The notes under the pieces are model-generated. The model ran no database searches. It was given only the letters and a program-made list of their open reading frames with translations, and was not told where the DNA came from. From Phycisphaeraceae bacterium (GTDB lineage Bacteria; Planctomycetota; Phycisphaerae; Phycisphaerales; Phycisphaeraceae), in the NCBI GenBank assembly GCA_028277745.1, contig JANQFR010000076.1, positions 19,281-83,280 of the forward strand: DNA of 64,000 nt. Direction: 5' to 3'. The translations under genes were made by a program, and so were the position numbers. Below are positions 59,702 through 64,000 of the stretch, piece by piece. Numbering within the stretch: position 1 is the stretch's first letter; each line of letters opens with the position of its first letter.

Positions 59702-59749
59702 CACACTTTTTGTTCAGGTGTGCGATTCGAATTCGCGGCGTCTGGTCTT

Positions 59750-60631
59750 TCAGGCGGTGCGGCGGCGGCGCTTGACGAGCATGAGGGCTCCGCCGGCGGC
59801 CAGCAGGATCATCGTGGCGGGCTCGGGGATCACGCTCACGTCGATCGCGATGTTGTCGAAGCGGTTGTTGCCGTTGGACGACGACGCGCCGCTGAGCTGG
59901 AAGCGGACCACGTCCACGCCCGCCAGCGGGGTGTTCAGCGAGTTGTAGCCGGTGGGTGAACCGCCGTTGACGAAGTCGATTTCTTCGGCCGTCCAGTTGC
60001 TGGACAGGGTGCCGATCTCCTGGGCGTAGAGGCTGAAGGTGGCGCCGCCGTCGGTGGAGACGAGGATCTCCCGGAGGTTGAAGCCGGTCGACGTGCCGCG
60101 CTGGGCCCAGGAGATCGAATCGATCTGGTAGGTCGGGTCGGTCACGACCACGTCAAAGTAGCTGTTGTTGTTGCCCGAGCCGGTGATGGCCAGCGAGCCG
60201 CCGGCGAAGGGGGTCGGGTCGGGGCCGGCGGTCCCGTTGACGGTGGTGCCTTGGAAGCTGAGCCAGTTGTTGTTCTGCGAGGTGTTGCTGACGCCGTTGT
60301 CGCCGGTGAGGTTGGAGACATCGAGGTGGGCGCCGGCGTAGTTGAAGCCGGGATCGGACGCGTCGATCTGAGCGTCGTCGATCAGGACGCCCGGGTCGTT
60401 GTTGAAACCGTCGAAAACCGGCAGGAGCAGGTCGTTGCTGTTGTCCCACCGGCCGTCGTCAAACGGCGTGTTGACGCCGACTTGATGGAAAAAACTGCTC
60501 GTGGGGGCCCCGGTGATGGGGTTGACATTGTCGGTGTTGTTGAAGTTCCAGAACGCGCCGAGCTCGGCCTGGGCGGCGCCCGTGACGGCCATGCTGGCGA
60601 CCAACGCCGCGGTTCCACAGATCCTGTGCAT
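59750..60631 (-). CDS. PEP-CTERM sorting domain protein
   Basis: 293 residues with AAGGAGAGG before the ATG. Signal peptide MHRICGTAALVASMAVTGAAQA, a single beta-rich domain (FWNFNNTDNVNPITGAP ... SISWAQRGTSTGFNLREILVSTDGG ... VVRFQLSGASSSNGNNRFDNIAIDV) and the tail VIPEPATMILLAAGGALMLVKRRRR, the exosortase signal with PEP motif, helix and Arg cluster. Its function is unknown; PEP-CTERM proteins are typically extracellular matrix or surface components. Confidence 0.88.
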   Translation of the reverse strand: MHRICGTAALVASMAVTGAAQAELGAFWNFNNTDNVNPITGAPTSSFFHQVGVNTPFDDGRWDNSNDLLLPVFDGFNNDPGVLIDDAQIDASDPGFNYAGAHLDVSNLTGDNGVSNTSQNNNWLSFQGTTVNGTAGPDPTPFAGGSLAITGSGNNNSYFDVVVTDPTYQIDSISWAQRGTSTGFNLREILVSTDGGATFSLYAQEIGTLSSNWTAEEIDFVNGGSPTGYNSLNTPLAGVDVVRFQLSGASSSNGNNRFDNIAIDVSVIPEPATMILLAAGGALMLVKRRRRTA

Positions 60632-60891
60632 CGATGCCTCTCCTTAAAAAAACGAAAACAAGAAAATTAGGAACGCCACCCCTATCCTGCGGCGGCACGA
60701 CGAGACATTAAGCCGCCACGGTCCACGTCCGGTGCAGCCGCAGTAGGTAATTGGTTAACTGCGATCCTGTTTGTTGAGATTGCCGTTAAAGTGATGAATT
60801 TCCTGATAAATCAAGCACAAACGACAACCGTGAACCACTCCCGATGAAGGGCGCGAAACGGATTGATGATTCTTCTTTTGTTGCAGTGCAA
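60632..60891. other. AT-richer upstream region of the PEP-CTERM gene
   Basis: About 300 bases between the PEP-CTERM gene and the xer gene hold no gene. Noted: GGCGGC/GCCGCC (around 60689-60716) as a possible leader stem, and a mostly AT-rich stretch around 60750-60840 where the promoter probably lies. No consensus hexamer pair convinced me. Confidence 0.4.
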
Positions 60892-60921
60892 GAAGCCCAG
60901 GGACCGCGGTCCCTGGGTTTC
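60892..60921 (-). terminator. Terminator of the xer gene
   Basis: GAAGCCCAGGGACC and its near-perfect complement form a 30-base hairpin (one G-T wobble), 22 bases past the stop; the minus-strand side is followed by CTTCTTGC. Belongs to the GCCCRGGGA hairpin group. Confidence 0.65.
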
Positions 60922-60942
60922 AATACGGTCAAGAACGCCGCG

Positions 60943-61926
60943 TTACGGGCGGGGGTGATGCTCGGCAATAACCTTCTGGAGCCTCGACCGGTCCACGTGG
61001 GTGTAGACCTGCGTGGTGGCGATGTTGGCGTGGCCCAGCAGTTCCTGGACGATGCGAAGGTCGGCGCCGCCGGCGAGCAGGTGGGTGGCGAAGCAGTGAC
61101 GCAGGGTGTGGGGGTGGATGTCGTGGAGCCCGGCGCGTCGAGCCTGGCGTTTGACGATCTGCCAGACCACGATGCGGTTGATGGGCTGGCCGGTGCGGGA
61201 GAGGAAGACCTTGGGCGTGTCGCCGTGCGGCCCCAGCAGCCGGGGGCGCAGCTCGTTGAGGTATTGGTCGATGGCCGCGAGCGCCGGCCGGCCGACGGGG
61301 ACGATCCGCTCCTTGTTGCCCTTGCCGATCACGTTGGCGACGCCGAGCGACGGGTGGACCTGCCCGGTCTCGAGGTCGGCGACCTCCGACGCGCGGAGGC
61401 CCGCGGCGTAGAGCATCTCGAGCAACGCGCGGTCGCGCAGGTAGAGCGGGTCCTCGGGGTTGGGCGCGTGCAGCAGGGCGTCGACCTGGTCGGGCACCGG
61501 GACCGTGGGTAGCCGCCGCCACACCGCGGGCCGGCTCAGGTGCTCGGCCGGGTTGCGGTCGAGGTGGCCGACGTTGTGGGCGAACCGGCAGAACACGCGG
61601 AGTGTCGCCACATGGCGGGCGATGGTGGACACCTCCAGCCCCCGGCGTTCGAGCGACTTGAGGTAGCCGGCGATCCCGTCCAGGTCGAGCCGGTCGAACC
61701 CGTCATGCCCGGCGTCCTGGAGGAAGTTGCGCAGGTCGTACAGGTCGGCGCCGTAGGCGGCGAGAGTCGCGGGGGCGAAGCCGCATTCGATCTTGCAGTA
61801 CGCCAGGAAGTCACGAACCGGTGGGTCGAAGCGGGATGGGGCTGGCGGGCGGGAGGCCGGCCGGTTTGCGTGGCCGTTTGAAGAAGGGTTGGCCGTGGAC
61901 CGTGATGGTGAGGGTCGGTCGATCAA
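60943..61926 (-). CDS. xerD: Tyrosine recombinase XerC/XerD-type
   Basis: 327 residues from a TTG with GGAG nine bases upstream. Catalytic residues of tyrosine recombinases: Arg in AAGLRASEVADLE, Lys in GKGNKERIVPVG, His-x-x-Arg in HPHTLRHCFATHLLAGGADL, His in LGHANIATTQ and the nucleophile Tyr in QVYTHV. N-terminal SAM-like core (FLAYCKIECGFAPATLAAYGADL). Resolves chromosome dimers at dif. About 30 N-terminal residues are Pro/Arg/Ser-rich and overlap the upstream small gene by 116 bases. Confidence 0.93.
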   Translation of the reverse strand: MIDRPSPSRSTANPSSNGHANRPASRPPAPSRFDPPVRDFLAYCKIECGFAPATLAAYGADLYDLRNFLQDAGHDGFDRLDLDGIAGYLKSLERRGLEVSTIARHVATLRVFCRFAHNVGHLDRNPAEHLSRPAVWRRLPTVPVPDQVDALLHAPNPEDPLYLRDRALLEMLYAAGLRASEVADLETGQVHPSLGVANVIGKGNKERIVPVGRPALAAIDQYLNELRPRLLGPHGDTPKVFLSRTGQPINRIVVWQIVKRQARRAGLHDIHPHTLRHCFATHLLAGGADLRIVQELLGHANIATTQVYTHVDRSRLQKVIAEHHPRP

Positions 61927-62101
61927 GCCGGCGTCGCTCCCGGGTGATGGCGTGGTAAGTTGGGCAAGTCGCGTGGGTGGGGTCGAGGCAGACGTGGAAG
62001 ACCTGTTCGAGCCGCTGCAGCCGGAAGCGCCGGGCGCAGCGCGGGTCGTCCTGGTTGATGAACGGGCACGCGTTTTCGGGGTGCGGATTCAACATGGTCA
62101 T
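61811..62101 (-). CDS. Small Cys-rich protein of unknown function
   Basis: 96 residues, GAGG nine bases before the ATG. Four Cys in the first half (ENACPFINQDDPRCARRF and QVFHVCLDPTHATCPTY) suggest a metal or Fe-S site. The C-terminal half is Pro/Arg-rich and overlaps the xer gene. I do not recognise a named family, although the CPFIN-D-RC-RF phrase is well conserved-looking. It could be an operon partner of xerD. Confidence 0.6.
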   Translation of the reverse strand: MTMLNPHPENACPFINQDDPRCARRFRLQRLEQVFHVCLDPTHATCPTYHAITRERRRLDRPTLTITVHGQPFFKRPRKPAGLPPASPIPLRPTGS

Positions 62102-62205
62102 CGGCGAACGCCTCGGACCCAGCCTCGCTTTCTATCGGGTGGGGGATGAGCGCGGCGTTAATTTTCGTGGCCTTGCACTCGCATACGGGGCTCCGTATCG
62201 GGGGG

Positions 62206-63042
62206 TCAATGCCGGCGGCGGTATTCCCGGGGGGGCTGCCCCATGATCCGTTTGAATTGCCGCGAGAACTGAAAGAGGTCGGCGTAGCCCAACTCGTGGG
62301 CGATCTGCGTGATCGTCTGCGGCGACTCGATCAGACGCTGGGCCGCCAGCCGCACCCGCTGATGCACCAGCCACGTGCGCGGCGCCTGGCCGTAGGTCTG
62401 GCGGAACAGGCGGGTGAAGTAATCGTGGCTGAGCCCGACGTGGTCGGCCAGGTCGGCGGCGGTCAGGTCCATCCGCCGCCGGCGGGCGACCAGGTCCGCC
62501 AGCCGGCGGCGCTGCCCGTCGGTCAGGGTGCGCCGCCCCGGGTCGGCCCCCGCCAAGCCCCGGCACGCCAACGCGAGCAGCCCCGCGAGCAGCGCCCGCT
62601 GACGCACCTGACCGTGGGGCAGCTCGGCGGTGTATTCGTCGTACAACGCATCGATCTGGTTATACAGGGCCGGCCCGCCCGGCAACACCAGCGGCTCCTG
62701 ACGCAGGGCCAGCGCGGACCGCCCCGCGCGCAGGCGGAACCGCAGGTGGTACACGTCGATCGGTCGCCCCCCCGGCGGGTGGGCCAGGCGGTGGGGCGTG
62801 CCCGGCTGGAGCCACGCCAGCGCGGGGCCCGCGACCTCGATCCGCCGCCCCGCCGCCCGCCCCACGCAGGTGTTGCGGGTCACGAAATAAATCAAGTGCT
62901 CATCCAGCGTCCGAGGCGGGATCCGCCAGTCCGGCTGAACCGTCACGTGGCCGAAAAGCGCGATTTCAAGCGTGTTCTGAGGATTCAGCAAGGCCCGTAG
63001 CCATGCCTGGGGAGCGAGGCGGCGCATGCCCGAAGGGTACAT
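62206..63042 (-). CDS. AraC family transcriptional regulator
   Basis: 278 residues. N-terminal cupin-like ligand domain (PPRTLDEHLIYFVTRNTCVG, VYHLRFRLRAG) and a C-terminal pair of helix-turn-helix units: LADHVGLSHDYFTRLFRQTYGQAPRTWLVHQRVRLAAQRLI and QIAHELGYADLFQFSRQFKRIMGQPPREYRRRH, both intact. It is divergent from the PhyH dioxygenase gene, an arrangement common in planctomycetes where the regulator controls the dioxygenase. Start at 63042 or 63027. Confidence 0.9.
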   Translation of the reverse strand: MYPSGMRRLAPQAWLRALLNPQNTLEIALFGHVTVQPDWRIPPRTLDEHLIYFVTRNTCVGRAAGRRIEVAGPALAWLQPGTPHRLAHPPGGRPIDVYHLRFRLRAGRSALALRQEPLVLPGGPALYNQIDALYDEYTAELPHGQVRQRALLAGLLALACRGLAGADPGRRTLTDGQRRRLADLVARRRRMDLTAADLADHVGLSHDYFTRLFRQTYGQAPRTWLVHQRVRLAAQRLIESPQTITQIAHELGYADLFQFSRQFKRIMGQPPREYRRRH

Positions 63043-63144
63043 CCATCACCGGTTCAACACAATATTTTCACGCCGGGGGCTATCGGCGAATCGGGCGGCG
63101 GAGGCGATGATGACCGGCCTGTCTCTTACCGAAAGGAACTCTGG

Positions 63145-63903
63145 ATGACCACCGCCGCCGTTGACGCCCCCGTCCGTTTCCGCCTGACCCCCGAGCAGGT
63201 CAAGCGGTTCCACGCCGATGGATTCCTCGGCCCGCTCACCGCGTGCTCGCCCGACGAGATGGCCGCTTACCGCGAACACATCGACCGCCAGCTCCCGCAA
63301 ACCCAAAGCATCGGCGGCGGCGACCCGGCCTGGCACAACCGCCACCTCGACGACCCGGTCGTGCGCGAGCTGTCGACCCGTCCGCAGATCGTCGGGCCGA
63401 TGACCAGCGTCCTCGGCGACGACCTGCTGCTGTGGCGGACGAACTTCTTCGTCAAGGAGCCCGGCGGGAAGGAGATCCCCTGGCACCAGGACCGCAACTA
63501 CTGGCCGATCGAGCCGGAGGTGGTCATCTCGGCGTGGGTGGCGATCGACCGCTGCACGGTTGAGAACTCCGCGGTGCAGCTGCTGCCGGGCACGCACCGC
63601 AAACTGATCCCCCACGTGCCCGCGAGCGACGGGATGGCGTTCAAGGAGATGGCCGACACCCACGGGCTGGACTTTTCCGAGAAGGTGGACATGGAGATGG
63701 AGCCCGGGCAGTTCGTGCTGTTCAACGAGCGCACGCTCCACCACTCGGAGCCGAACCGCTCCAACCTGCGGCGGATGGGCCTGGCGATCCGCGTGATCGT
63801 GCCGTTCGTGCGCGTGCTGAAGGCCGACTCGCCACAACACCACATGATGCTGATCAGCGGCGAGGACCGGATGGGGTTCAACACGTTGACCGCGGAGGAC
63901 TAA
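63145..63903 (+). CDS. Phytanoyl-CoA dioxygenase family protein
   Basis: 252 residues with AAAGGA seven bases before the ATG. Fe(II)/2-oxoglutarate oxygenase fold: the metal triad is in EIPWHQDRNYWPI (HxD) and RTLHHSEPNRSNL (His), with Arg of the 2-oxoglutarate site in the same block. VISAWVAIDRCTVENSAVQLLPGTHRK is the PhyH signature. Hydroxylates an unknown substrate; probably controlled by the divergent AraC regulator. Confidence 0.93.
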   Translation: MTTAAVDAPVRFRLTPEQVKRFHADGFLGPLTACSPDEMAAYREHIDRQLPQTQSIGGGDPAWHNRHLDDPVVRELSTRPQIVGPMTSVLGDDLLLWRTNFFVKEPGGKEIPWHQDRNYWPIEPEVVISAWVAIDRCTVENSAVQLLPGTHRKLIPHVPASDGMAFKEMADTHGLDFSEKVDMEMEPGQFVLFNERTLHHSEPNRSNLRRMGLAIRVIVPFVRVLKADSPQHHMMLISGEDRMGFNTLTAED

Positions 63904-63904
63904 G

Positions 63905-63920
63905 CCCCGCATGCGCGGGG
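63905..63920. terminator. Bidirectional terminator after the PhyH gene
   Basis: CCCCGC-ATGC-GCGGGG followed by ATTAT; convergent with the partial gene at the edge. Confidence 0.6.
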
Positions 63921-63921
63921 A

Positions 63922-64000
63922 TTATGCAAGGTTGAGCCTGATCCTGGCCGCGTTGATCAGTAGTTTGGCGTGCACGTAACGCCGGACGCGTCCGAGCCGC
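63922..64000 (-). CDS. Partial gene at the right edge, 3' end only
   Basis: The last 25 codons read RLGRVRRYVHAKLLINAA and RIRLNLA before TAA. The basic, helical ending resembles the C-termini of some transposases, but 25 residues are too few for a call. Confidence 0.3.
   Translation of the reverse strand, partial: RLGRVRRYVHAKLLINAARIRLNLA

Noticed and set aside
1..64000. CRISPR array, tRNA or rRNA genes
   Set aside because: No regularly spaced direct repeats with unique spacers and no cloverleaf or rRNA sequence were recognised by eye.

Overview
The window is a GC-rich bacterial chromosome segment packed with short-spaced genes on both strands. Several traits point to Planctomycetota, probably Phycisphaerae (inference from gene content, no search run): two secreted proteins ending in PEP-CTERM sorting tails (one with dockerin-like repeats), a membrane protein ending in a CxxCGYxxRG...CPECG zinc ribbon, a GQSNM sialate O-acetylesterase, an AraC regulator divergent from a phytanoyl-CoA dioxygenase, an LptD-like outer-membrane assembly protein, and flagella controlled by FliW and CsrA.

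Layout. 1-9 kb: truncated PhoD-like phosphatase, RNase HI, coiled-coil zinc-ribbon protein, stand-alone response regulator, two exported proteins of unknown function, a methyltransferase, rpsT with promoter and terminator, a small zinc-ribbon membrane protein behind a Fur-box-like operator, three small membrane proteins (two paralogous) and a MazG-like pyrophosphohydrolase. 9-15.7 kb: copper ATPase, purE-purK, an ABC ATPase and a divergent M42 peptidase. 15.9-27.9 kb: a flagellar cluster reading right: a 90-aa ORF behind a sigma-54-type promoter, flgF, flgG, flgA, flgH, flgI, flgJ (rod domain only), flgN, flgK, an enlarged flgL, fliW, csrA and flagellin. 28-41 kb: accA, tyrA-proC-ubiD, a MocR-type regulator, an orphan solute-binding lipoprotein, metallophosphoesterase, cardiolipin synthase, sialate O-acetylesterase and an AHSA1-type protein. 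41-56 kb: LapA-like protein, thiS-thiG, thioredoxin lipoprotein, a PmtA-like methyltransferase, LptD, CPBP protease, primary-type sigma factor, a double ABC-2 permease, a QueC-like protein with an altered PP-loop, a class I amidotransferase and a possible papain-like lipoprotein. 56-64 kb: GT2 glycosyltransferase, two PEP-CTERM proteins (one an endonuclease I), a Xer recombinase, a Cys-rich small protein, AraC regulator and PhyH dioxygenase.

The strongest regulatory signal is in the flagellar block. Four small hairpins with AGGA in the loop lie in the leaders of fliW (two) and flagellin (two, one presenting the Shine-Dalgarno), the expected layout if CsrA represses these mRNAs and FliW antagonises CsrA.

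Two other genome-scale patterns stand out. Three 80-bp elements of paired inverted hairpins, each between convergent genes, keep perfect pairing through compensatory changes, and further palindrome families sit at gene ends, sometimes supplying the stop codon. Many genes also lack a Shine-Dalgarno and instead carry a TATNAT-like -10 hexamer 6-8 bases before the start codon, suggesting leaderless mRNAs, including two very short divergent promoters. No tRNA, rRNA, CRISPR array or complete transposon was seen.
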